This document shows, one piece after another, positions 28,636-37,160 of a DNA stretch of 37,160 nt. Source of the DNA: Coriobacteriales bacterium (GTDB taxonomy: Bacteria; Actinomycetota; Coriobacteriia; Coriobacteriales; UBA8131). How positions within the stretch are numbered: position 1 is the first letter of the stretch; each line of letters starts with the position of its first letter. Made by a program: the position numbers and the translations under genes. A model generated the notes under the pieces. That model ran no database searches, was not told the origin of the DNA, and worked only from the letters and a program-made list of their open reading frames with translations. Where the stretch lies: the NCBI GenBank assembly GCA_031290175.1, contig JAITOC010000059.1:1-37160 (forward strand), in the 5' to 3' direction.

Positions 28636-29223
28636 ATGGATATCAGGGTAACCGGTCGCAAGATGACGATCAGCGAGCCTCTGCGCGCCTACGTTGAAGA
28701 GAAGATCGGGAACTCCGTCAAGGTATTCAATATCACGCCCATGGCCGCTGAAGTCGTGTTGCGCAAAGAGCGCAATCCCGCCAACCCACGTCCGGCTATC
28801 GCCGAGGTCACCCTTCTCACCAAGGGGCATGTCATCCGCACTGAAGAGCGCGAAGAGGACATGTACGCGGCAATCGATGTTGCCGCGGCAAAGGTGGAGC
28901 GTCAGCTCCGCAAGTATAAGACCCGCGTCGTTGATAGGCGCAACCACGGACAACGCATCAACGATGTCCTCGTGCCTGAGATAGACGTAGCCCTTGCAGC
29001 TGAGCATATCGCAGCTGTTGAGGATGATGAGAAGGTTGTTCGTATTAAGGAGATCGAGCTGGAAGCACTGACTGAAGAAGAAGCGCTTATCAAGCTTGAC
29101 CTGCTCGGCCATGACTTTTACGTCTATACCGACACCATAAATGGACTCACAAACGTACTCTATCGGAGGAAAGACGGAAGCTATGGCATCCTCAAACCGC
29201 GCGTCGAGGCCATCGACGGTTAA
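28636..29223 (+). CDS. raiA: Ribosome hibernation-promoting factor, long form (RaiA/HPF)
   Basis: MDIRVTGRKMTISEPLRAYVEEKIGN...NPANPRPAIAEVTLLTKGHVIRTEEREEDMYAAIDVAAAKVERQLRKYKTRVVDR; C-terminal RIKEIELEALTEEEALIKLDLLGHDFYVYTDTINGLTNVLYRRKDGSYGILKP. Confidence 0.95.
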   Translation: MDIRVTGRKMTISEPLRAYVEEKIGNSVKVFNITPMAAEVVLRKERNPANPRPAIAEVTLLTKGHVIRTEEREEDMYAAIDVAAAKVERQLRKYKTRVVDRRNHGQRINDVLVPEIDVALAAEHIAAVEDDEKVVRIKEIELEALTEEEALIKLDLLGHDFYVYTDTINGLTNVLYRRKDGSYGILKPRVEAIDG

Positions 29224-29821
29224 AACAAAAGCTCAGAGCCCCGCTCGAAAGCCGATAAGTAAACGCACCGCTCCGTCGACGAAGCCTTCGGTTCGGTCGT
29301 CCGTGCAGCCAAAAGCGGCATCGAAGGCAGCCCCTGACGCGCAAGGCGTTCAGCACAAGAAGGCATCCAAGCGCAAGCATCACTCCAAGGGCGCTCGCTA
29401 CACCCCGGCTTTCATAGTGACAATAGCAGTCGTTGTCTGCTTTGTTGCAGCAGCGTTCATCCTCTATCCCGTTGCGCACGATTACTATGTGGCACAGCGG
29501 CAAAACGACCGCCTGAAAGCCGAAAGACAGGCACTGCTTGAGCGCAATGAGAAGATACAGGAAGACATCGATCAGCTTGATACGCCTGAAGGGGTTGCGG
29601 ATCGGGCTCGTGAGAAGTTCGGCTGGGTGCGAGAAGGGGAGCAGGCGGTCAACATCACCGGATTGCCCATAGTGGACTCGACAACGGAGTTGCCGGGCGC
29701 GGTGTTGCCTGGCTCCGTGGAGAGTGAAGGCGACTGGACAACGCTGTTTCTTGACGAATTCTTTGGTGTTGCGCCAGCAGAGACCCCCGCACTTGCAGAA
29801 GATCCCATCCCCGGACTCTGA
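29183..29821 (+). CDS. Septum formation initiator (FtsB/DivIC-like) with basic N-terminal tail
   Basis: Basic low-complexity N-tail, one TM (AFIVTIAVVVCFVAAAFILYPV), coiled coil RQNDRLKAERQALLERNEKIQEDIDQLDTPEGVADRAREKFGWVREGE; GGAGG SD before ATG 29183. Confidence 0.85.
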   Translation: MASSNRASRPSTVKTKAQSPARKPISKRTAPSTKPSVRSSVQPKAASKAAPDAQGVQHKKASKRKHHSKGARYTPAFIVTIAVVVCFVAAAFILYPVAHDYYVAQRQNDRLKAERQALLERNEKIQEDIDQLDTPEGVADRAREKFGWVREGEQAVNITGLPIVDSTTELPGAVLPGSVESEGDWTTLFLDEFFGVAPAETPALAEDPIPGL

Positions 29822-29823
29822 GT

Positions 29824-30834
29824 ATGCGCGTAGCAGCTATCGATCTTGGAACCGTCACCTCTCGTCTTTTGGTTGCCGACGTGGATGCTCAGGGGTTTCA
29901 TGAGCTTGAGCGTGTCACGATCATCACGCATCTTGGAGAAGGGCTTGTCCAGAGCGGATGCATCAATTATGAGGCCTTGGCGCGCGAAAAAGCGGCCTGC
30001 AGTTCTTTCTTGGAGCACATCGAACAGTATGCGGCAGAGGGCTGTCCGGTCGAGCGCTTAAAGGCGGTCACAACCTCTGCTATGCGCGATGCCGCAAATC
30101 GCGATGAGGTGCTTGACGCCTTGCGCAGCATCGGTTTGCCGGTCGAGATTATCGCCGGGTCGCGAGAGGCCGAGCTCTCATTTCTCGGAGCCCTCAGTGG
30201 CTTCACCCCACAGGAACTAGGAGATGGAGCAGTCATGCTGGCTGATGTTGGTGGCGGCTCAACCGAGCTTATCCTTGGGCGTCGGCAGCCCTCTGCCTGG
30301 GTGCCCGAACCGAGTGCCCCCGGCAGTCAGAACTGTGGGCAGGAAGGCTCTGGGGGCTTCAGGGAGCACATTCTCTGCGCTCATTCCTTTGACATCGGGA
30401 GTCGGCGGATAACCGAGCGCTTCCTTAAGGATGACCCACCGTCTTCTGCGGAGCTCGCCGCAGCGCGAAAACACGCACGCGCCACACTCGACACCTTCAT
30501 CTCCGCATTCCCCGAGCGCCCTGGCATCCTTCTAGCCGTTGCGGGTGCGGCCACATCGGTCGTATCGATGCGCGACAAATGCGCGCTCTACGATCCTGAG
30601 CGCGTGCATAAGGCCCGCGTTACTGCAGGGGAGTTACAGGATGTTCTCGATGAGCTTGCGGCGCTGCCTCTTGAGAAGAGAAAAATGCGTATCGGCCTGG
30701 AGCCCGCTCGTGCCTCAGTTATCGTTGGCGGACTGGTAATCCTCGAGCAAATCCTTGCGCTCTCTGAGCTCGATTCATTTGTAGGCTCTGAGACCGACAT
30801 CCTTCACGGCATAGCGCTTTCACAGCTTGCCTGA
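29824..30834 (+). CDS. Ppx/GppA phosphatase family protein (exopolyphosphatase)
   Basis: RVAAIDLGTVTSRLLVADV...RLKAVTTSAMRDAANRDEVL...VEIIAGSREAELSFLGAL...VMLADVGGGSTELILG. Confidence 0.92.
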   Translation: MRVAAIDLGTVTSRLLVADVDAQGFHELERVTIITHLGEGLVQSGCINYEALAREKAACSSFLEHIEQYAAEGCPVERLKAVTTSAMRDAANRDEVLDALRSIGLPVEIIAGSREAELSFLGALSGFTPQELGDGAVMLADVGGGSTELILGRRQPSAWVPEPSAPGSQNCGQEGSGGFREHILCAHSFDIGSRRITERFLKDDPPSSAELAAARKHARATLDTFISAFPERPGILLAVAGAATSVVSMRDKCALYDPERVHKARVTAGELQDVLDELAALPLEKRKMRIGLEPARASVIVGGLVILEQILALSELDSFVGSETDILHGIALSQLA

Positions 30835-30856
30835 CACGGACTAATCTTGTCGTTGC

Positions 30857-30939
30857 TGGTAGGGGCGGTGAGACTCGAACTCACAAGGTTTCCCGGCGGA
30901 TTTTAAGTCCGCTGCGTATGCCAATTCCGCCACGCCCCC
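30857..30939 (-). tRNA. tRNA-Leu(UAA), 3' CCA encoded
   Basis: Minus strand GGGGGCGTGGCGGAATTGGCATACGCAGCGGACTTAAAATCCGCCGGGAAACCTTGTGAGTTCGAGTCTCACCGCCCCTACCA: acceptor, anticodon loop CTTAAAA (TAA), class II variable arm, T arm. Confidence 0.95.
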
Positions 30940-31065
30940 ATGAGCGCGTTGTGAACTCTGTAATTGCCACTGCACATGATAACAAGTAAACCGCTCCCAA
31001 CACAAATACAATTGACGCAACGGTTGGGTTAACGACTCAGCCTTCTGCCTGGAAAAAGATGGATA

Positions 31066-31104
31066 AACAAGAAACCCGGTCGGGGAAAGACCGGGTTTCT
31101 TGTT
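31066..31104. terminator. Bidirectional-type terminator hairpin
   Basis: AACAAGAAACCCGGTC-ggggaaa-GACCGGGTTTCTTGTT, 16-bp stem. Confidence 0.8.
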
Positions 31105-31198
31105 GTCGGCCCCTCAGCCGGCGGGAGGAAGAGAGGAAGAGGGGAGGATGAGGCGCGTTTGGTGGTGCGGGGTGACGAGGATGATCCGCACCTCTCTT

Positions 31199-33088
31199 CT
31201 AGAGCTTTGCAAGATCCCGCCCGAGCAGGTAGGACAACGTACAGCACACACCGCCCAGGTTCTGCCCGAATACGACGAAGTTATAGGTGGTCGAGTAGAA
31301 GTCACCCGTCATGATGCCGGTGTTGTACAGCCCGGGGATCGGGGTGTCGTCATCTTCGCAGACCTGCATGTTTGAGTTAGTGCGTAGGCCGCCGCACACG
31401 GTAAGGAAGGTGCTCGCTCCGCCCGGCGAGACGCAGGAGGCGTAGAAGGGCGGGGTATTGATGGGGTGCAGCACGGACGCATTGACGTGAAACTCCTCGT
31501 CGTTGCCCTGCAGGGCATAACGGGTGTAGTCTTCGATGGACTGCTTGGCGGCGGCTACGTCGATGGGATGCAAGGCGGTTACCTGCGCGAGCAGATCGTC
31601 GATGCTGTCGGCCTTGAAGAAGGTCTTAGGAGCGTTCGGGTCGCCGCCAAAGGGACCCGGCTCCGCATTCGGGTCTACGGGTGCTGCCTGTGCTTCCCAG
31701 CTCGCAATGAGCTGTTCGGGGGTCTGCGGCAGGATGCCGTTTTCGCGTCCGACGTTGACACCAAAGGCCTCCCATTCATCCTTCAGATGCGCATAGTCCT
31801 CCTGCCACACCGAGAAGGCCCAACCGCCCGGGCGGTTGAGGAGACCGACGCCGCCGTGTCCGAAGTTGACGGTCTCGCGCTGGAAGCGCTTGCCGCTCTC
31901 ATCGAGGTTGATACTCCAGCAGTTATCGATGGCATTCCAACCGGGGCCAGGCACGCCGACATTGATCATCGGGGAGATGTTGTTCTTCTGCCAGCCAGCA
32001 CCAATCCACAGACCCATCTTGTGGCCATCACCTGGGAGCAGGCCGGTGAAGTTGAGCTCGATGTCATAGTTGGGGTTGTCATACCAATCCCAGTTGATGG
32101 TGTCCTTGTAGAACTTGTAGGTCCAGGGCGCATATTTGGCCATCATATCGCGGTTGATGGAGAAGTCACCCGTGGCAAGCACGACAGCTTTGTTGGCGAC
32201 GAACTTCACATAGGTACCATCCTCCCGCTGGGCGACAACGGCACTGACGCGACCCTTGTTATTGTCATCGCGGATGAGCTGTCGAGCGATGGTGCTGTAC
32301 TCGATGGAGCCGCCATGCTCGATGAAGGTGTCCGCATACGCCTGTGCCTGTAGCGGAGCACCAAAGAGTGCGCCAAAGGGCTGCTCGTCGGTAAAGAAGT
32401 TATGTGAGGCTGGAGGTGAATCGAGGATCCCGTCCGGATCCCAATAGCCGGGTTCCATCGAAACCTTGAGCCCCTTTTTGGTCATGATGTCGATCATCCA
32501 GTCCATCGACTCACCACTGTTGTTGCGCCACTTTGCCCAGAGTTGCTGGTTCTGTTGATAAGCGCCGGAGATGTTCTCAACCTTGAAAAGATGGTTGCAC
32601 TCCAGAGCATCCTTGTCAAAGGTTACGCCCAGTGACTTCTGGTAGCTTGAGCCGATAGCCGAGTTCGAGCCCCCGCGCCCGACCGGGCGGGAGCTTGCAG
32701 AGAACAGGAATACGTCAACTCCCTGTTCCTGCGCAGACACCGCAGTGCAGAGCCCCGAGAGTCCGGCACCGACAACGACGATATCGTGAGTGATAGTCTC
32801 GGCAATTTCTGCCTCGGGGATGGGATCCGGTGGTATCTCGAAACTCCACTTGAGATCGAGCGAGTTGGCATCGAGCACTGTTCCGGCTCCGACGTTACCT
32901 GTCGGCTGGTCGCTGGCTCCTCCACTTGCGGGAGAATCGCTCGTCGGCGTGCAGGCCGCAAGGGCACCGGCTGCCGCAACGGCGGCTCCAGTTACTGCGG
33001 CTCCCTTGAGAAAGTCGCGCCGAGAGACACGTATCCTCTGGTTGCGATACAGGATCTCCTCCGTTGGTTCCAGATTTTCTTCTTTCAT
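31199..33088 (-). CDS. Tat-exported FAD-dependent fumarate/urocanate reductase-like flavoprotein
   Basis: SRRDFLKGAAVTGAAVAAAGALAAC; FAD motif DIVVVGAGLSGLCTAVSAQEQGVDVFLFSAS; KAVVLATGDFSINRDMMAKYAP; C-terminal FVVFGQNLGGVCCTLSYLL. Confidence 0.88.
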   Translation of the reverse strand: MKEENLEPTEEILYRNQRIRVSRRDFLKGAAVTGAAVAAAGALAACTPTSDSPASGGASDQPTGNVGAGTVLDANSLDLKWSFEIPPDPIPEAEIAETITHDIVVVGAGLSGLCTAVSAQEQGVDVFLFSASSRPVGRGGSNSAIGSSYQKSLGVTFDKDALECNHLFKVENISGAYQQNQQLWAKWRNNSGESMDWMIDIMTKKGLKVSMEPGYWDPDGILDSPPASHNFFTDEQPFGALFGAPLQAQAYADTFIEHGGSIEYSTIARQLIRDDNNKGRVSAVVAQREDGTYVKFVANKAVVLATGDFSINRDMMAKYAPWTYKFYKDTINWDWYDNPNYDIELNFTGLLPGDGHKMGLWIGAGWQKNNISPMINVGVPGPGWNAIDNCWSINLDESGKRFQRETVNFGHGGVGLLNRPGGWAFSVWQEDYAHLKDEWEAFGVNVGRENGILPQTPEQLIASWEAQAAPVDPNAEPGPFGGDPNAPKTFFKADSIDDLLAQVTALHPIDVAAAKQSIEDYTRYALQGNDEEFHVNASVLHPINTPPFYASCVSPGGASTFLTVCGGLRTNSNMQVCEDDDTPIPGLYNTGIMTGDFYSTTYNFVVFGQNLGGVCCTLSYLLGRDLAKL

Positions 33089-33260
33089 GGTGGTTCCTCC
33101 TTATGTCTGTCGTACAGAAAAGCCTCTGACCCTCATCAAAGGCTCAAGACGAGTCAATGATAGCATCCAGCCAAAAGTCGGTATTCACATAAAACGGGTG
33201 TTCTTGAGAATCAAGGTCTAACGGCCACAGCCCACTGACCCCGTGAACTGTAATGCCTCC

Positions 33261-34868
33261 CTAACGCTTCATGACCAGCTTGAGGTCAGGTTCAGGAGAT
33301 TCGGGCGTCTTGGGCACAAAAATCGCATCGACGAGGTTCATGAGCTCCTGTTGTGTGTGCACATCCAGCTTGCGATAGATGTGCCAGGTGTGCGTATGCA
33401 CAGTTCCCTCTGAGATGAAGAGCTGCTTTGCGATAAAGGAGGCGTTGCGCCCTTTTGCCAGCAGGAAGAACACGTCAGTCTCCCGGCTGGAGAGCAAATA
33501 GGTGTTTGCAACCTGTTCGCAACGCTCGATGAAGCGCTTGCGGATGCCTTCCTTGTCAAACCTCTCCACCTTGCCGTCGGTATTTGCCTCAGTTGGCAAG
33601 GCGATTGCCATGGAACGGATGTCCTTTTCACGCGGCATCAGGAGGTAGCCGATGAGGAGGCTTAGGATTAAGAAGGTGTTCAGCACGCTACCATCCACAG
33701 AGAAGAGTGAGACGATGTGCGCCCTGTCGAGGATGAAGACACTGATGATCTGCGCCGCCATGACTGATGAGCGCCCGAACCCGAAGATTAGTATGGGGGA
33801 GATGCGGTAGTGATGTGAGAGGGAGGAGAACTCGGTCCACATCATGAAGGAGAAGCAGATGTAGCCGATGCAGGTAAAGAGCAACAGCGAGAACCCCGTG
33901 CCTTGAAAGCTGATAAAGAAGATAGTGATGGCTACAATAGGGACGATGTGTCGATAGAAGGCATTGTGATCTTCACCACGGTTCATGGCAAGCATGAACA
34001 CCACAATGGCCGAAGCAACCAGACAGGCTGCAAGCATCGCTGGCAGTGGGTTGGTACCCGTCGCCGCTGTCTCGGAGAAGATTGCGAAGGTCTGTCGGCA
34101 GAGTGGTCCAAACGCCAGACCGAAGAGAAAGCAGGGGATACCGAGGCGGATGAGCAACATCCCACGACTGACGCGTAGTTTGCGAAACGTGGTAACTTCC
34201 TGGATTCCCAAAACCGGCATGCGATGCCCTTCTTCGTCAATCGTGAACTGTTGCTTATTGAAGAAGGCAGAGCTGCCATGCATAGCAATGAAAAGCGCCG
34301 TGATCTCAAAAAGTGGGATCGCACAAAGGATAGAACTGACGAGAGGGGCAGGGAGGTAGTAGGCGATGACACCGTAGCCAGCAAAGGCAACCACGATGCT
34401 CAGTATGGTGTTTATGACGATAGTGGGGGTCTCGCGGCGCCTGAAGGCCTCGCCCCAGATAAGGATGAGGAAGGCTGAGGAGGCTCCCGACAGGATGTTG
34501 CCGATTACGACGAGCGTTACCTCGGGGACAAATTCAGCGATAAACAGGCAAATTGTGCCAAAGGACATGACGCAGGCGATAGATATCTGAAGTATGTGAC
34601 GTCGTATGGTATGGGTGATGCGATCGATAAACCAGCCCATCGCGAGCATGGTGAGGATCGATGCTATCCATGTGATGACCCCAAGATCGAAAACCAGGCT
34701 TCGAGATGTCTCTTCAATGAGGTAAGGGGCGGGAAAACTCTGGTAGACAACAGCGTACATCCACAGCAGATGCAGCCCCAGACCCATAAACAAAGCAGGG
34801 TGGATGGACAGCGTACCATCCGACGTGAATCTTCCGAAGAACGGAACTTCAGAGAGCTTGCGGGTCAT
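33261..34868 (-). CDS. LuxR family transcriptional regulator with polytopic membrane N-terminal domain
   Basis: About 12 hydrophobic segments; C-terminal LuxR HTH: LSSRETDVFFLLAKGRNASFIAKQLFISEGTVHTHTWHIYRKLDVHTQQELMNLV. Confidence 0.92.
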   Translation of the reverse strand: MTRKLSEVPFFGRFTSDGTLSIHPALFMGLGLHLLWMYAVVYQSFPAPYLIEETSRSLVFDLGVITWIASILTMLAMGWFIDRITHTIRRHILQISIACVMSFGTICLFIAEFVPEVTLVVIGNILSGASSAFLILIWGEAFRRRETPTIVINTILSIVVAFAGYGVIAYYLPAPLVSSILCAIPLFEITALFIAMHGSSAFFNKQQFTIDEEGHRMPVLGIQEVTTFRKLRVSRGMLLIRLGIPCFLFGLAFGPLCRQTFAIFSETAATGTNPLPAMLAACLVASAIVVFMLAMNRGEDHNAFYRHIVPIVAITIFFISFQGTGFSLLLFTCIGYICFSFMMWTEFSSLSHHYRISPILIFGFGRSSVMAAQIISVFILDRAHIVSLFSVDGSVLNTFLILSLLIGYLLMPREKDIRSMAIALPTEANTDGKVERFDKEGIRKRFIERCEQVANTYLLSSRETDVFFLLAKGRNASFIAKQLFISEGTVHTHTWHIYRKLDVHTQQELMNLVDAIFVPKTPESPEPDLKLVMKR

Positions 34869-35240
34869 GGTCTAAACGACTCCTTTGTAGCTCCACTCCC
34901 AGCACAAAGTACTGAAACCCAATAAAGCACACTAAAATTGTACACTAGACTGAGCCTCTTAACGAGAGTACTACATCCTGCAAAGAACCAATCATACGGT
35001 CAATATGATGTTTTTTTCGCTTCGCATGAACGAAGCAACTTGGATTTTCTCTAAATCAACTGCTCCTTCTGATAAGGGAGAAGGCGGTTTGTACTGTCTC
35101 TTATGATGCCATTTTTTTTGGAGCATCCACAATTAAAGCACAACGTAACGAGGGCGGATGATGGTGTTGCCAGATGAGGAGGTGAATGTTGGCGGCTTGT
35201 AGCGTGTGCATGGGTTCTGCCATTCTATGAAGGAGGGATA

Positions 35241-36782
35241 ATGTCAGAGGTTTCTGGAGTAAGGAAATTCTCAGTATCTGAAGTCATTGACAGTCTTGGC
35301 ATCAACGGGTTTACGTGGGTTACGTTCTTTTTCCTTGGTTTTGCAATGATATTCGACGGCTATGACTTCATGGTCGCCAGCCAGACCACGGCAAATGTAG
35401 CCAATACTCTGCAGCATTTCGTGGTGCTCGGTGGCAACACCGCCGACACCTCCATTGTTGCAGTTGTCAATGGCAAGGCAGCACTACAGGCAATGGGAAG
35501 CTCAATATCTTCCTGGGGTCTGTTGGGCATGGTTATTGGTGGTGCTCTCGGAGGTATAATATCCGATAAAATCGGTCGCAAGAAGATGCTCGTGATAGCC
35601 ATCATCTTCTACGGCGCTTTCACGTTGCCGCAGGCCTATGCCACTGATTTTTGGTTCTATGCCGCCACGAGGCTCATCGCTGGCCTGGGTGTCGGATCTT
35701 GTATCCCCGTCGTGACAACCTACTTCTCGGAAACCATACCATCCAAGAATCGCGGTGTCTTTGTTACCTTTGGTATGGCTTTCATGGTGTTGGGTTGGGT
35801 TCTTGCCGGTTTGGTTGTTACGACCCTGAACGGCATTCACGATCCTATCGCCATTCCGTTTGCGACGGAGGCGATGAGTACAACCTACTCACTGACCGGT
35901 GCTGATGGCTCCGTGCTTGCGGATCAGACGCAGAACTGGCGCTTGGCGTATTTGATCGGTGTTCTACCGGTTCTCTATGGCGTCTTGTTAGCGTTCTTCA
36001 TGCGTGAAACTCCGCACTGGTATGCGAATGCCGGCTATGCGGATAAGGCCGTTGCAAGCCTCACCGCATTGGTGCAAAAGGCAGGCAGAACCGTTGAAGC
36101 TCTTAACCCGGCTGGGCTCACGGTGCCGCCAAAGCTCAAGAGCGCCAGCCCAAAGGTGCTGTTCTCCCGGCAGTTCATTGTGGCAACCGCAGCCATCTGG
36201 ACACTCTATTTCATAGGTCAGGTCTTTGTGTATGGTCTAAACCCGTGGATGGTGCCGATGATGACCGGCTTCGAATACACTTCTGCGGACGCGTCGGCAA
36301 TGCAGACATTCAATAACGTTGCCGCTATTTGCTCCAACATCACGGTCGGGTTCCTATCCGATAGATTCGGCCGAAAGAGAGTGCTTATATTCTCCTGGAT
36401 ATTCCTGATGGCAGCGGTTTTGCTCTTTGCTCTGACCGTCGGACCAGGTGCCTTTGCCTATTGTATGTTCTTGTTCTTCCTGATTGGTTTTGCTATGAAC
36501 TTCGCCATCACCGGCGTTCAGCCGTTGATGCCCGAGAGCTATCCAACTCTGGTCAGGAACACCGGCGTATCCTGGTGTCAGGCCTTCGCCCGTTTTGGTG
36601 GTGCCGCGGCTCCGATATGCTTCAGCGCAATCACGCCGATGATGGGTGGGAACTGGAACAACATCATGCTCTTGCTGTTGATTCCGGCCGCTATTGGTCT
36701 GCTCTGCACATTCGTCTTCGTGCGGCGCGAGACCAGCGGTAAAGACCTCGACACTATCGCTATTGAAGCCGTAGAAGGATAA
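35241..36782 (+). CDS. MFS transporter (aromatic acid:H+ symporter/metabolite:H+ symporter-like)
   Basis: FLGFAMIFDGYDFMVASQTTANVANTL; GGALGGIISDKIGRKKMLV; GFLSDRFGRKRVLIFSWIFL. Confidence 0.9.
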   Translation: MSEVSGVRKFSVSEVIDSLGINGFTWVTFFFLGFAMIFDGYDFMVASQTTANVANTLQHFVVLGGNTADTSIVAVVNGKAALQAMGSSISSWGLLGMVIGGALGGIISDKIGRKKMLVIAIIFYGAFTLPQAYATDFWFYAATRLIAGLGVGSCIPVVTTYFSETIPSKNRGVFVTFGMAFMVLGWVLAGLVVTTLNGIHDPIAIPFATEAMSTTYSLTGADGSVLADQTQNWRLAYLIGVLPVLYGVLLAFFMRETPHWYANAGYADKAVASLTALVQKAGRTVEALNPAGLTVPPKLKSASPKVLFSRQFIVATAAIWTLYFIGQVFVYGLNPWMVPMMTGFEYTSADASAMQTFNNVAAICSNITVGFLSDRFGRKRVLIFSWIFLMAAVLLFALTVGPGAFAYCMFLFFLIGFAMNFAITGVQPLMPESYPTLVRNTGVSWCQAFARFGGAAAPICFSAITPMMGGNWNNIMLLLLIPAAIGLLCTFVFVRRETSGKDLDTIAIEAVEG

Positions 36783-36791
36783 GGAGGAATC

Positions 36792-36995
36792 ATGGATAAA
36801 AAGGAAAACGATGTGGCTTTTTGGGTCATGATGGTAATCTTGGCCTATCTGTTAATCGCTTGCATCATCTGCCCCATCGCCATACCGGGCTTCTCCAAGC
36901 AGCCCTATGCAGTGCCGATGATGGGAGTCGGGCTGGCGTTGCCCTTCGTGCACTTCCTGATTTTTGCCGCTCCGCTGATCAGCAAGAAGAAGTAA
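36792..36995 (+). CDS. Small two-TM membrane protein
   Basis: MDKKENDVAFWVMMVILAYLLIACIICPIAIPGF...GVGLALPFVHFLIFAAPLISKKK; AAGGAGG SD, 10 bp after the MFS stop. Confidence 0.75.
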   Translation: MDKKENDVAFWVMMVILAYLLIACIICPIAIPGFSKQPYAVPMMGVGLALPFVHFLIFAAPLISKKK

Positions 36996-37005
36996 AGAGC
37001 TAATC

Positions 37006-37042
37006 GTAGTTGGCTCATTTGCATCTGAAGTGAGCCAACTAC
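37006..37042 (+). other. Intercistronic hairpin upstream of the molybdoenzyme-like CDS
   Basis: GTAGTTGGCTCA-tttgcatctgaag-TGAGCCAACTAC, 12-bp perfect stem, no T tract. Confidence 0.75.
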
Positions 37043-37081
37043 CCCTGTATGTCCAGAGAAGTTCTGAAGGAGGTTAACGTT

Positions 37082-37160
37082 ATGGCAATGAGTAGAGAGT
37101 GGAGACGCGAGAACCCAGATGGTTCCGTGAGCGTCCGATCCTGCTGCTGGTCACCCCCCG
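37082..37160 (+). CDS. N-terminus of probable molybdopterin-dependent oxidoreductase (acetylene hydratase/catechol dehydroxylase-like), truncated by window end
   Basis: MAMSREWRRENPDGSVSVRSCCWSPP...; AAGGAGG SD; SC(C/V)WSPPG-like start resembles N-termini of this molybdoenzyme group; only 26 codons visible. Confidence 0.5.
   Translation, partial: MAMSREWRRENPDGSVSVRSCCWSPP

Noticed and set aside
30857-30939. tRNA-Leu as attachment site of an island comprising 31-37 kb
   Set aside because: The tRNA 3' end faces ppx rather than the accessory region, and no integrase or direct repeat of the tRNA 3' end is visible
31466-32353. 295-aa plus-strand ORF opposite the flavoprotein gene
   Set aside because: Shadow ORF; no motif, opposite a well-supported CDS

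Overview
The window looks like a chromosome segment from a Coriobacteriia/Eggerthellaceae-type anaerobic actinobacterium (inferred from gene families and order; no search was run). From left to right it contains: the end of an oligopeptide ABC transporter (oppD end, oppF, oppA); a nitroreductase; an ABC-F ATPase; an orphan XdhC-like protein; the infC-rpmI-rplT operon with an attenuator-like leader and a probable AUA start codon for IF3; modABC; a division cluster (ftsZ, yggS, sepF, proC, yggT, divIVA, DUF167); DegV; type III glutamine synthetase (convergent); ahcY-mtnA; comF; a roughly 257-nt structured ncRNA that I believe is the raiA RNA; a polar amino acid ABC cassette; raiA/hpf; ftsB/divIC; ppx/gppA; tRNA-Leu(UAA); and an accessory region with a Tat flavoprotein reductase, a membrane-LuxR regulator, an MFS transporter, a small membrane protein and the start of a molybdopterin oxidoreductase (catechol-dehydroxylase/acetylene-hydratase-like N-terminus). 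The most striking observation is the ORF at 25399-26280. It appears to encode a naturally circularly permuted family-3 solute-binding lipoprotein, with the C-terminal half of the SBP fold placed before the N-terminal half. Its partner permease, and separately ModB in this window, carry long N-terminal extracytoplasmic domains not found on textbook permeases. The whole transporter cassette sits between the raiA-like ncRNA and the raiA gene.
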